Source of the DNA: Sphingomonas yabuuchiae | GTDB taxonomy: Bacteria; Pseudomonadota; Alphaproteobacteria; Sphingomonadales; Sphingomonadaceae | Direction of reading: 5' to 3' | Assembly (NCBI RefSeq): GCF_014199595.1 | Contig: NZ_JACHNX010000018.1 | Span: 1-61,898, forward strand | DNA length: 61,898 nt | In this document: in pieces, positions 8,754 to 17,288 of the stretch | Layout: each line of letters starts with the position of its first letter | How positions within the stretch are numbered: the stretch's first letter is position 1 | Notes under the pieces: generated by a model | The model's database searches: none | What the model was told of the DNA's origin: nothing | What the model saw: only the letters and a program-made list of their open reading frames with translations | Position numbers and translations under genes: made by a program

Positions 8754-9599
8754 ATGAAAGCCCGATCTCCAAGGTTCCGAACCCTGATGCCCCGCCGCGC
8801 CGCGCTGGGGCTGGCATTGCTGCTGGGGCTCAACGCCGTCAGCGCGCCCGCCCTCGCCCGCGATACGAAGCCCGCGAAAGTCCGCGAACTGCACGTCGTG
8901 ACGTCGGGCGGCTTCACCGCCGCCTTCCACGCGCTGGCGGCGAACTATGAGCGCGACACCGGCGTCCATATCGTCGCCGAGCACGGCCCCTCGATGGGTG
9001 ACACGCCGCAGGCGATCCCCAACCGGCTCGCCCGGCATGAGGACGCCGACGTCGTCATCCTCGCGCGCAGCGGACTGGACAAGCTCGCCGATCAGGGTCT
9101 GGTCGCGAAGGGCACCGAAGTCGATCTGGGCTTGTCCAAGATCGCCATGGCGGTGAAGGCGGGAGCCCCCGCCCCCGACATCTCCACTCCCGATGCGCTG
9201 CGCTCGACCCTGGTCAACGCCAAGTCGGTGGCATGGTCGGACAGCGCCTCCGGCGTCTATATCCAGTCGACCATGCTCGACCGGCTGGGCGTCACCGATC
9301 AGGTGCGTCCCAAGGGTCGGATGATCCCCGCCACCCCGGTGGGCCAGATCGTCGCCACCGGCCAGGCCGAGATCGGCTTCCAGCAGCTCAGCGAGTTGAA
9401 GACCGTCAAGGGCATCCGCATCGTCGGGCTGATCCCGGACTCGTTGCAGAAGGTGACGCCCTTCTCGGCAGGCGTTGTCGCCTGGTCGCCGCGTCAGGCC
9501 GAGGCCCGCGCGCTGATCGCCTATCTGTCCTCGCCCAAAGCCTATCCGATCATCCGCGACAGCGGATTGGAACCCGCCTCGCAAAAGGCCAAGCCATGA
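8754..9599 (+). CDS. stand-alone periplasmic substrate-binding protein (ModA-like fold)
   Basis: About 281 residues with a signal peptide (MPRRAALGLALLLGLNAVSAPALA region) and a type 2 periplasmic-binding fold (ELHVVTSGGFTAAFHALAANYE) like ModA-related proteins. No ABC permease or ATPase is adjacent. Instead its stop codon overlaps the start of an MFS transporter gene by four bases (ATGA). This argues against molybdate uptake and for delivery or sensing of an organic anion. The start is uncertain: AGAGAGG lies immediately before ATG codons at 8751 and 8754, and an ATG at 8787 also precedes the signal peptide. Confidence 0.8.
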   Translation: MKARSPRFRTLMPRRAALGLALLLGLNAVSAPALARDTKPAKVRELHVVTSGGFTAAFHALAANYERDTGVHIVAEHGPSMGDTPQAIPNRLARHEDADVVILARSGLDKLADQGLVAKGTEVDLGLSKIAMAVKAGAPAPDISTPDALRSTLVNAKSVAWSDSASGVYIQSTMLDRLGVTDQVRPKGRMIPATPVGQIVATGQAEIGFQQLSELKTVKGIRIVGLIPDSLQKVTPFSAGVVAWSPRQAEARALIAYLSSPKAYPIIRDSGLEPASQKAKP

Positions 9600-10918
9600 A
9601 CACCTCCACCATGCCCTTCCCCGCCGCCGCCGATACCGCATCCCCGGTCTCGGCCGAGCGCCGCAAGTCCGCCTTCAAGTCGATCTTCATCGTTGCCAGC
9701 GGTAACTTCCTGGAGATGTTCGACTTCATGGTGTTCGGCTATTACGCCACCTACATCTCGAAGGCGTTCTTCCCGACCGGCAGCGAGTTCGCCTCGCTGA
9801 TGCTGACCCTGATGACCTTCGGCGCGGGCTTCCTGATGCGCCCGGTCGGCGCGCTGGTGCTGGGCGCCTATATCGACAAGCATGGGCGGCGGCAGGGCCT
9901 GTTGCTGACGCTGGGCCTGATGGCGCTGGGCACGCTCGCCATCGCGGTGACGCCCACCTATGCGCAGATCGGCGTCGCCGCACCCGTCATCATCCTGCTC
10001 GGACGGCTCGTCCAGGGCCTGTCGGCGGGCGTCGAGGTCGGCGGCGTGTCGGTCTATCTGAACGAGATCGCGCCGCCGAACCGCAAGGGCTTCTTCTGTT
10101 CGTGGCAGTCGGCCAGCCAGCAGGCCGCGGTCGTCTTCGCCGCGCTGATCGGCCTGATCGTGTCGACCAGCCTGTCGCCCGAGACGATGCAGGCCTGGGG
10201 CTGGCGCATTCCGTTCATCATCGGTTGCGTGATGATCCCCTTCCTGTTCGTCATCCGCCGCCACATGGAGGAAACGGAAGTCTTCCTGAAGCGCAAGGAG
10301 CATCCGCCGCTGTCGCAGATCATGCGGACCATCGGCGGCAACTGGGGCGTGGTGCTTCAGGGCGCGCTGATGGCGGTGATGACGACCGTCTTCTTCTACA
10401 TGATCACCGCCTATACCCCGACCTTCGGCAACAAGGTGCTGTCGCTGACCCCCGGTGCCGCGCTGTTCGTCACCGCCTGCGTCGGCGTCACCAACTTCGT
10501 GCTGCTGCCGGTCATGGGGGCGCTGTCGGACCGGATCGGGCGTCGGCCGCTCCTGATCACCGCCACGCTGCTCGGCGCGCTGCTCGCCTATCCGCTGATG
10601 AGCTGGCTGGTCGCCGCGCCCAGCTTCGGGCGACTGCTGACGGTCGAGCTGCTGCTCGCCGCCATCTATGCCACCTATAACGGCGCGTTCATCGTGTACC
10701 TGACCGAGGCGATCCCGGCGCATGTCCGCACCGTCGGCTTCAGCCTGGCCTATAGCCTGGCCACCGCGATCTTCGGCGGCTTCACGCCCGCGATCAGCAC
10801 CGCGCTGATCGGCGCGACCGGTGACAAGGCGATCCCCGGTGCCTGGTGCGCCGCCGCCGCGCTGCTCTCGCTGCTCGCGCTGCTGATCGGGTCGCGCATG
10901 CGCCGCAGCGCCGACTGA
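9596..10918 (+). CDS. MFS transporter of the metabolite:H+ symporter type (citrate/tricarballylate-like)
   Basis: A 440-residue, 12-TM major facilitator protein. The segment SGNFLEMFDFMVFGYYATYISKAFFP, the loop motif DKHGRRQG and GRLVQGLSAGVEVGG are typical of the MHS group (citrate, alpha-ketoglutarate, tricarballylate and proline carriers). Translation probably couples to the preceding binding-protein gene through the ATGA overlap. The open frame extends upstream of the ATG, but that part reads antisense-like and is excluded. Substrate is inferred from the neighbourhood (DAACS symporter, porin) as a di- or tricarboxylate. Confidence 0.9.
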   Translation: MNTSTMPFPAAADTASPVSAERRKSAFKSIFIVASGNFLEMFDFMVFGYYATYISKAFFPTGSEFASLMLTLMTFGAGFLMRPVGALVLGAYIDKHGRRQGLLLTLGLMALGTLAIAVTPTYAQIGVAAPVIILLGRLVQGLSAGVEVGGVSVYLNEIAPPNRKGFFCSWQSASQQAAVVFAALIGLIVSTSLSPETMQAWGWRIPFIIGCVMIPFLFVIRRHMEETEVFLKRKEHPPLSQIMRTIGGNWGVVLQGALMAVMTTVFFYMITAYTPTFGNKVLSLTPGAALFVTACVGVTNFVLLPVMGALSDRIGRRPLLITATLLGALLAYPLMSWLVAAPSFGRLLTVELLLAAIYATYNGAFIVYLTEAIPAHVRTVGFSLAYSLATAIFGGFTPAISTALIGATGDKAIPGAWCAAAALLSLLALLIGSRMRRSAD

Positions 10919-10924
10919 TCCTCG

Positions 10925-10957
10925 AACCGCCGCACTCCTGAAGGGGGTGCGGCGGTT
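10925..10957 (+). terminator. hairpin terminator after the MFS gene
   Basis: An 11-bp perfect inverted repeat (AACCGCCGCAC / GTGCGGCGGTT) with an 11-base loop follows the stop codon closely. A pyrimidine-rich stretch (TCCCTTCC) comes after it. Confidence 0.6.
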
Positions 10958-11023
10958 TCCCTTCCTGAACAATTCGAGGCGGCGGCCAAGAAGCCTCTCG
11001 CCCACCCCTGAGAGGATGCCGAA

Positions 11024-12550
11024 ATGTATCGTGGAGCACTGCTCGCGATCGGCCTGTGCGCGCCGCTGCCGGTCGCCGCGCAAACCACCCCCGCCCCCGC
11101 CCCAGCACAACGCAATGACGATGTCGCGCGCCTGACCCGCCTCGTCGAACAGCAACAGGCGCAGATCGAGCGGCTGGAAGCCCGGCTGGCGGCGGTCGAA
11201 GGCGGCAAGCCACAGATGCTCACCGCCGCCCCGCTCGGCCAGCCGCTGCCCAGCGATGCGCATCCCTCCGTCCCGCCGCAGATCGCGGCGCAGGCCCCGC
11301 AGGCGGCCCGGACGCCCGCGCCGCTCGGCCAGTCGCTACCCAGCGACGCGCACCCGCCCTCGCTCGACGCGCGACTGGCGCGGATCGAAAAGGCGCAGAA
11401 GGAAGGCGTGCATGTCGACTGGTCGAAGGGCACGCCCGAATTTACGAGCGCGGATGGCCGTTTCTCCTTCCGGCCGCGCGGCCGCATCCTGGTCGACGCC
11501 GCCGCCACGACCGGCAGCGCGCTCCCGAACCGGAACATCACCGCCACAACCGCCCGGTCGCTCCGCCTGGGCTTCGAGGGATCGATCGGCCCGCACCTTT
11601 CCTATTTGCTGGAGGGCGATTTCGCGGACAATGACCCAGCGATCAAATCCGCCTATCTCGCCTGGACCACCGGCTTTCTGGGACAGCAGGCCGAGTTCGC
11701 GCTGGGCAATCGGTTGAACGATCGCGGGCTGGACGGGTCGAGCGGCACCATCTCGGTCCCGTTTCTCGAACGCAATTTCGTCGGCCAGGGCATCATCCCG
11801 GTGCGCGGCTTTTTCGGGCTGGGCGCGGCCGCCCGCATCTATGGCGATGGCTGGCATGTCGGGGTGCAGGTGTCGGGCGACGACATCAGCAATCCGGGCA
11901 CGCAAAGCGACGGCCTGACCATCGCGGGGCGCGCGCATTGGAACCCGGTCAAGACCGCCGACTGGCTGGTCCATCTGGGCGTCTGGGGCTTTCGCGAGAC
12001 GATCGCCGCCGACGCGACCCGCCCGACGCGCAGCATCGCGGTCGGCGGCTTCTTCAACGACAATCTGCGGATTCTGCCCGGCACCTTCACCGGCGCGACG
12101 GCGGGCACAGGCTATGGTTTCGAGCTGGGCACCTTCCACAAGTCGCTCTGGGCGTATGGCGAATATGGCACGCGGCGGATCGAGAACCGCGCAGGGTCCG
12201 CGACCGATCAATCGGCCTGGGCGGTGCAGGCGGGCTGGTTCCTGACCGGCGAGACCCCGCCCTATCTGACGCGCGGCGGCGTGTGGAGCCGCCCCAAGGT
12301 CCTGCGTCCCTTCACCTCGGGCGGGCGCGGCGCGATCGAGCTAGCCACCCGTTACGAGGAGCTGGACTACAGCGACAATCCCACCGCCGGACGGGGAACC
12401 GCACTGACGCTGGGCATCAACTGGTATCTGAACAATTTCGTCCGGCTACAGCTGAACGCGATCGACTGGACCATCGCCAACCCCGCCCAGCTCGGCGGCG
12501 CGAACGATCATGGCCAGACCCTGATCGGCCGCGTCCAGATCGCCTTCTGA
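11024..12550 (+). CDS. OprO/OprP-type porin
   Basis: A 508-residue outer-membrane porin. After the signal peptide (ending PVAAQ) there is a Pro/Ala-rich stretch, a short coiled coil (LTRLVEQQQAQIERLEARLAAVE), a duplicated linker (PLGQPLPSDAHP and PLGQSLPSDAHP), a second coil, and then a 16-strand-type barrel ending in the C-terminal aromatic pattern VQIAF. OprO/P relatives carry phosphate, polyphosphate or other anions. Here the MFS/binding-protein pair directly upstream suggests an organic-anion porin. A hairpin separates it from the MFS gene, so it may have its own promoter. Confidence 0.87.
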   Translation: MYRGALLAIGLCAPLPVAAQTTPAPAPAQRNDDVARLTRLVEQQQAQIERLEARLAAVEGGKPQMLTAAPLGQPLPSDAHPSVPPQIAAQAPQAARTPAPLGQSLPSDAHPPSLDARLARIEKAQKEGVHVDWSKGTPEFTSADGRFSFRPRGRILVDAAATTGSALPNRNITATTARSLRLGFEGSIGPHLSYLLEGDFADNDPAIKSAYLAWTTGFLGQQAEFALGNRLNDRGLDGSSGTISVPFLERNFVGQGIIPVRGFFGLGAAARIYGDGWHVGVQVSGDDISNPGTQSDGLTIAGRAHWNPVKTADWLVHLGVWGFRETIAADATRPTRSIAVGGFFNDNLRILPGTFTGATAGTGYGFELGTFHKSLWAYGEYGTRRIENRAGSATDQSAWAVQAGWFLTGETPPYLTRGGVWSRPKVLRPFTSGGRGAIELATRYEELDYSDNPTAGRGTALTLGINWYLNNFVRLQLNAIDWTIANPAQLGGANDHGQTLIGRVQIAF

Positions 12551-12644
12551 GGCAACGAAACGAAACGGAACGCAAGACTGCGCCCAAGCGCTGGACGGAC
12601 AGACGGGTCAGCCCCCCCCATGGACGCACAGGAGCGAAAAGCGC

Positions 12645-13922
12645 ATGAATGCCGCAGATGTCTTCACCAAGCTCGATGTCGAACTGAAGCCCGATCCCTC
12701 GCGTACCGTCATCCGCCCGTTCCGCTTCGACTATCCCGAGGCGTTCGACCGCAAGCCCAGCCGGGCCGAATGCGTCGCCCGGCACGTCATGGCACTCGAC
12801 CCGGCGACGCGCGACCGGATGCTCGACTTGCTCCATGACGCGATGAGGCAGCGTCACCGCAATGTCGACAATGTGTTCCTCCGCCGTTTCGACCAGATCA
12901 AGGCGGACATTGGCGACATAGGGGTCGAGCGGGATTGCGATCGCCTGCTGCTGGGGGCTTATTTCAGCCAGGAATATGCGTTCGAGTCCGCCGCGCTGTT
13001 CAATCCCAGCATCGTCACCCTGCCCGACCAGGACCCGGACGACCAAAGCATCCGCTTCCTCCTGTCGCTGCGCGGCGTCGGAGAAGGGCATATCTCGTCC
13101 GTCACCTTTCGCACTGGCACCTGGGACGGCGCGACGGGACTGACCGTCGATCCGGCCAGTTCGCAGGGCGTTCCTCCGCGTATCGACAGCGAGGATGGCG
13201 AATGGGTCCGGATGCGGGCGGACGACAGCCAGGACATCTCCGAAACCGTGATCTTCCCGATCCTGCCCAGCCAGCGAAGCGGCATCGAGGATCTGCGGCT
13301 GGTCCATTTCACCGATCATGACGGGGTGCGCAGCGTCATCGGCACCTATACCGCCTTTGACGGCCAGACCGCCCGGTGCGAGCTGCTGCGCGGCATCAAC
13401 GAGCAGAGTTTCGAGATGCGGCCGCTGACCGGCCGCCTTTCGGGCTACAAGGGCATGGCCCTGTTTCCACGTCGGATCGGCGACCGTTTCGCCATGATCG
13501 GGCGGCAGGACAATGTGAATCTGTGGCTGCTCTATTCGGACGACCTTCACATCTGGGATGAAGGGATGCGGATCATGGGCCCGCAATATCCGTGGGAGTT
13601 CGTCCAGATCGGCAATTGCGGCTCACCGATCGAGATCGACGAGGGCTGGCTGGTCTTCACCCACGGGGTCGGCATGGTCCGGGGTTATTGCGTGGGTGCA
13701 TGTCTGCTCGACAAGGACAATCCGGCCAAGGTCCTTGCGCGTACGCATTCGCCGATCCTGTTCCCGTCGGCGGAACAGCGCGGCGGCTACGTGCCCAACG
13801 TCACCTATAGCTGCGGCGCGCTGCTCCATAAGCGCCACATCCTGCTGCCCTATGCCATCGGCGACCAGTACACCGCCTTTGCGACCGGCAGCGTCGACGA
13901 TCTGCTATCGGTCATGGTGTAA
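12645..13922 (+). CDS. GH130-like glycoside phosphorylase/hydrolase
   Basis: A 425-residue cytoplasmic protein without a signal peptide. The C-terminal two thirds show the five-bladed propeller signatures of GH130 (FNPSIV, YKGMALFPRRIGDRFAMIGRQDNVNLWLLYSDDLHIWDEG, GNCGSPIEIDEGWLVFTHGVG). Family members phosphorolyse or hydrolyse beta-mannosides. The first 140 residues form a less recognisable N-terminal extension. AGGAG lies 11 bases before the ATG. It follows the porin by 94 bp. Role here is unknown: mannoside breakdown, or a link to EPS or glycan metabolism. Confidence 0.8.
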   Translation: MNAADVFTKLDVELKPDPSRTVIRPFRFDYPEAFDRKPSRAECVARHVMALDPATRDRMLDLLHDAMRQRHRNVDNVFLRRFDQIKADIGDIGVERDCDRLLLGAYFSQEYAFESAALFNPSIVTLPDQDPDDQSIRFLLSLRGVGEGHISSVTFRTGTWDGATGLTVDPASSQGVPPRIDSEDGEWVRMRADDSQDISETVIFPILPSQRSGIEDLRLVHFTDHDGVRSVIGTYTAFDGQTARCELLRGINEQSFEMRPLTGRLSGYKGMALFPRRIGDRFAMIGRQDNVNLWLLYSDDLHIWDEGMRIMGPQYPWEFVQIGNCGSPIEIDEGWLVFTHGVGMVRGYCVGACLLDKDNPAKVLARTHSPILFPSAEQRGGYVPNVTYSCGALLHKRHILLPYAIGDQYTAFATGSVDDLLSVMV

Positions 13923-13955
13923 GGGCGAGCCGGTTCCGACGGACCGGGCTCGCCC
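13923..13955. terminator. bidirectional hairpin between GH130 and PilZ genes
   Basis: GGGCGAGCCGGT pairs with ACCGGGCTCGCCC with a single one-base bulge and an 8-base loop. It lies between two convergent genes, so it can serve both. Confidence 0.5.
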
Positions 13956-13966
13956 GAAACGGCGGC

Positions 13967-14428
13967 TCAGCTGATGGCCAGGACCGCTGCGCAGATCACG
14001 CCCCAGGACAGGACACAGGCCCCGCCCAGGATCGCCAGGCGGGTACGGGTCGTCAGCTTGTGCACCGTCCTCGTCTCGGCGGCGGGCACGGGGTCGGCCG
14101 TGAAGGACAGGATATTGGTCGGCCCCTGCGCCGCCGTCACCGCGCCGGGCGGCAAAGGCCGGTCGAACAGGCACCCCAGATTGCCGATGCTCTGCCACAC
14201 CGCCGTCGCCTGAACGCGACCGATATTGGCCAGGCCGATCTCGATCGTCGCGCCGTGCACCACCGGCAGGTCGGTCTCGATGCGGCAACCCTCTCGGGTT
14301 AGGTCGAGGACAACGACGTCATGCGGATGCGGGTCACCGCCGATGCGCAGGACGCCGCGACGATCCAGCGGAGTCCGCTCCTCGCTACGATATTCGGCGA
14401 CATCATATGCGGTCTTCGCCAGATTCAT
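13967..14428 (-). CDS. PilZ-domain protein with C-terminal membrane segment
   Basis: A 153-residue protein with a PilZ-like domain in its first 100 residues: an arginine-rich start (YRSEERTPLDRRGVLRI) and a DLTREG segment in place of the usual D/NxSxxG c-di-GMP-binding motif. A hydrophobic helix follows (LAILGGACVLSWGVICAAVLAIS), so it is probably anchored by its C-terminus. It may read c-di-GMP and act on EPS production, which starts 600 bp away. The ATG at 14428 has AAGG about 8 bases upstream and is preferred over an in-frame start at 14455. Confidence 0.75.
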   Translation of the reverse strand: MNLAKTAYDVAEYRSEERTPLDRRGVLRIGGDPHPHDVVVLDLTREGCRIETDLPVVHGATIEIGLANIGRVQATAVWQSIGNLGCLFDRPLPPGAVTAAQGPTNILSFTADPVPAAETRTVHKLTTRTRLAILGGACVLSWGVICAAVLAIS

Positions 14429-14579
14429 GCCAATGCCTTCTGAAGGGGGTCGCATTCGGCCCCGTCCGAACCGTCCACCGCGCCGCCGGGGTCATGCGAA
14501 GATGACACCGACGACATAAGCGGCAACGTCTCGATACGGGACAAACGAGAGAGTGGGAATGGTCGGTGCAAAAAGCGGA

Positions 14580-14876
14580 TCAGTAAAGGCCCAGCACCGA
14601 TCCGGCGAAGAACAATGCCCAGCCGCCGATGCCGCCGACCAGGATCAAGGCCGGGGCTCGCAGGCGGTGGAGGGACTCGATTTTGGCCGGCTGCTTGTTG
14701 CTGAAGCTGGCCAGCACGATCCGTTCCCGACTGGGGTCGAACTCTTCCCACAGACGCTCTTGCAAGGCGTGCACGGGCGAGGCGGCGGACGACGCGGCCG
14801 TGCCCTGGGCGGGCGTGGCCGCTTCGGTGCCGGTCGACGTGTCCGCCGTGACCTTGCGGGCTAGACTGTGTCGCAT
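14580..14876 (-). CDS. small single-TM hypothetical protein
   Basis: A 98-residue protein I do not recognise. It has a basic N-terminus, a Thr/Ala-rich stretch, an amphipathic segment (LQERLWEEFDPSRERIVLASF) and one C-terminal membrane helix (APALILVGGIGGWALFFAGSVLGLY). The ATG at 14876 is preferred to an in-frame TTG at 14888. It is divergent from the EPS export gene at 15051 and upstream of the PilZ gene on the same strand, so an accessory role in EPS or c-di-GMP control is possible but unproven. Confidence 0.55.
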   Translation of the reverse strand: MRHSLARKVTADTSTGTEAATPAQGTAASSAASPVHALQERLWEEFDPSRERIVLASFSNKQPAKIESLHRLRAPALILVGGIGGWALFFAGSVLGLY

Positions 14877-15050
14877 GGCAAACCCCAAACGGTTGGTGTC
14901 GATGGGAACCGCCTTAGGCCACCGTGTTTAGACGGGACTTAATCCGGCTGGTTAACCCGATGTTATCCATAAATCAGCCTGTTCACTTCGCCTTGTGACG
15001 GGATGGTGAAATATGCCATTTGCGACATCAAACGGACCAAGGGGATCACC

Positions 15051-15641
15051 ATGTCGATCATCAAGCGGCTTGCCGGCCTTCGCCCTGCCATGCTGGCCAT
15101 GCTGGCGAGCAGCGCCGTGTTGAGCGGATGCGCGACGGCACCGGCCCCACCGCTGCCCGCATCGGAATATGGCCAGGCCAACCAGCCCTATACGCTGGGC
15201 GTCGGCGACAAGCTGCGCGTCAACGTTTATCGCGAGCCGGAGCTGAGCGGCGAATTCTCGGTCAACGGCACCGGCGCCATCACCATGCCGCTGGTCGGCG
15301 AAGTGCCGGTCAAGGGCATGACCCGCGCCCAGGTCGAGGCAGAACTCACCCGTCGCCTGGGTTCGGGCTTCGTGCGCAATCCCAGCGTCTCGGTCGAGGT
15401 CTATGATTTCCGCACCTTCTCGATCCTGGGCGAGGTCCAGCGGCCGGGCAACTATCCGGCGCGTGAAGGCACGACCCTGACCGCGGCGATCGCGGTGGCG
15501 GGCGGTTATACCTACCGCGCGAATGAACGTCGCCTGCTGCTGCGGCGCGCCAATGGGCAGAGCTATTACAGCGTGGATGCGGACGCCAATGTCGAGATCC
15601 GCCCCGGCGATACGATCCAGGTGCCTGAGGTCCATTTCTAA
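15051..15641 (+). CDS. polysaccharide export outer-membrane lipoprotein (Wza/GumB/GelD type)
   Basis: A 196-residue OPX protein that forms or feeds the outer-membrane pore for EPS. A lipoprotein signal with lipobox LSGC precedes the Poly_export domain (YTLGVGDKLRVNVYREPELSGEFSVNG) and a SLBB-like part (FSILGEVQRPGNYPAREGTTL). AAGGGG lies 8 bases before the ATG. It is short compared with Wza, matching GumB/SpsD-type proteins that need a partner barrel. The next gene, 12 bp downstream, encodes such a barrel candidate. Confidence 0.92.
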   Translation: MSIIKRLAGLRPAMLAMLASSAVLSGCATAPAPPLPASEYGQANQPYTLGVGDKLRVNVYREPELSGEFSVNGTGAITMPLVGEVPVKGMTRAQVEAELTRRLGSGFVRNPSVSVEVYDFRTFSILGEVQRPGNYPAREGTTLTAAIAVAGGYTYRANERRLLLRRANGQSYYSVDADANVEIRPGDTIQVPEVHF

Positions 15642-15653
15642 GGGCTGCCCCAG

Positions 15654-17204
15654 GTGTCTCGCTCCTCCATTTCCGCTCCCGCCCTGCTGGTGCTGCTGAC
15701 CTCCGTCGCGGTGCCGGTGGCGGCGCAGACCACCCCGACCGCGCCGAATTCCGGGCCGGGGCGGCTGACGCTGCCGCCGCAAAGCGATCCCATGCGGGAT
15801 CCGCAGGCCCCGCTGCCGCCAGCCCCCTTGCCGCCGCGTGCCGTCGATCCCCAGACCGGCCGCCCGATCACGGTACGGCCGGATAATGTCGATCCGGTGG
15901 ATACGGCCACCCGCGAGCGCCTGCAATCGGGCGCGACCGTTCCTGTCCCGGCCTATATCCCCCTACCCACCGGCTCGACCCAGCAGACCGAATTGCCGAC
16001 GCAGCGCGTTGCCGATCGGGCGCTGGCCGCATCGCGGTTGCCGGGGACGACGGTCCGCCTGCGCCAGCGCCCCGGCTATGACGCACCCGGCCTGCGGGCG
16101 GGCGGGATGGTCATCCACCCCTATATCGACACCGGCATGGCCTATGACGCCAATGTCTATGCCGAGGAAAATCCGCGCAACGACGTCTTCGCCCATCTGA
16201 CCGGCGGATTCGATGCCGCGTCCGACTGGGGCCGCCATCGCGCGGTGCTGAGCGGTTTCGTCCGGCGGCGCCAATATGGTCAGTACACCAGCGAGAATAC
16301 GACGACCTATCGCCTGATCGGCGCCGGTCGCTATGACGCCGACTCGCATCTGTCCTTCAACAGCGAGGCGTCGCATCAGCGTATTCAGCTGGAGCGCGGC
16401 GCGGTGGAGGAAGTCTCCAGCCTGGCGCTGCCGACCCTCTATGATTTTACGAGCGGACTACTCGGCGCGCAGGTTCAATATGGCTCGACCCGCCTGAGTG
16501 CTCAGGGTGGTGTGAACCGCACCGCTTTTCGCGACAATCGGTCGCTCACGGGCGCAGTGACGGACCAGCGTTTCCGGAACTTCACGGGCTATACGGGTCA
16601 GGCCCGTCTTGAACAGGAAGTGCTGGGCGGCCGGACTCTCTACGGTCAATTCAACTTCGAACGGCGGCGGTTCGAGACCGCCGACGCCATCCGGCTGAGC
16701 AACGCCGATGTCTACACTCTCACCGGCGGCCTGCGCGGGGCACTGACCCAATTGATCCGGGGCCATGCCGGGGTCGGCCTTATTCGCGTCGACTTTCAGG
16801 ACCCTGCCGCACCATCCATTTCCAGCCTAACCTTCGATACCCAGATCGACTGGCTGGTGCGGGATCGGACGACCATCTCGCTGTCGGGGGAACGGGATTT
16901 GCGAACGGTCGCGCAGCGCGGCGTGCGTGCGGCCCTGTTCACCACCGTAAATTTGCGGGTCGATGAAGAAATACGGCGCAATCTGATCCTGTCGGTCGGC
17001 CTGCGGCAGCAATTCACCGATTATGTCCAGGATACGCGTCGCGCTTCGGCGACCGGCGTCACCCTGGGTGCCGACTGGCTTCTGGATCGCCACTGGACCG
17101 TCCGCCCGCAGGTCAGCTACCTCCGGCGCACCGATCGCGGGTTCAATCTGGACCTCGGCCCGGAAGACGCGCAGGTCGGCGTCAGCGCCACATTCCGCCT
17201 ATGA
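15654..17204 (+). CDS. outer-membrane beta-barrel protein of the EPS locus
   Basis: A 516-residue exported protein with a signal peptide, a Pro-rich N-terminal stretch of about 130 residues and a C-terminal barrel of roughly 350 residues with alternating hydrophobic strands ending in VGVSATFRL. It resembles the putative beta-barrel porin group found beside OPX genes in sphingan loci (GelF/SpsF position). The start is a GTG with AGGG about 9 bases upstream. It is co-transcribed with the OPX lipoprotein gene and probably acts in EPS passage through the outer membrane; direct function is not established from sequence. Confidence 0.78.
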   Translation: MSRSSISAPALLVLLTSVAVPVAAQTTPTAPNSGPGRLTLPPQSDPMRDPQAPLPPAPLPPRAVDPQTGRPITVRPDNVDPVDTATRERLQSGATVPVPAYIPLPTGSTQQTELPTQRVADRALAASRLPGTTVRLRQRPGYDAPGLRAGGMVIHPYIDTGMAYDANVYAEENPRNDVFAHLTGGFDAASDWGRHRAVLSGFVRRRQYGQYTSENTTTYRLIGAGRYDADSHLSFNSEASHQRIQLERGAVEEVSSLALPTLYDFTSGLLGAQVQYGSTRLSAQGGVNRTAFRDNRSLTGAVTDQRFRNFTGYTGQARLEQEVLGGRTLYGQFNFERRRFETADAIRLSNADVYTLTGGLRGALTQLIRGHAGVGLIRVDFQDPAAPSISSLTFDTQIDWLVRDRTTISLSGERDLRTVAQRGVRAALFTTVNLRVDEEIRRNLILSVGLRQQFTDYVQDTRRASATGVTLGADWLLDRHWTVRPQVSYLRRTDRGFNLDLGPEDAQVGVSATFRL

Positions 17205-17288
17205 TCGCCGCCGGGACGCCATCAGCCGCGCTGGCGCGGTGCATATCGGTCCCGGCCGGAGATCAAGGATCAATGACGATCGCGGGCC

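Noticed and set aside
8754..9599. Molybdate-binding protein ModA
   Set aside because: The fold is similar, but there are no modB/modC genes and the gene is coupled to an MFS carrier among organic-anion transport genes.
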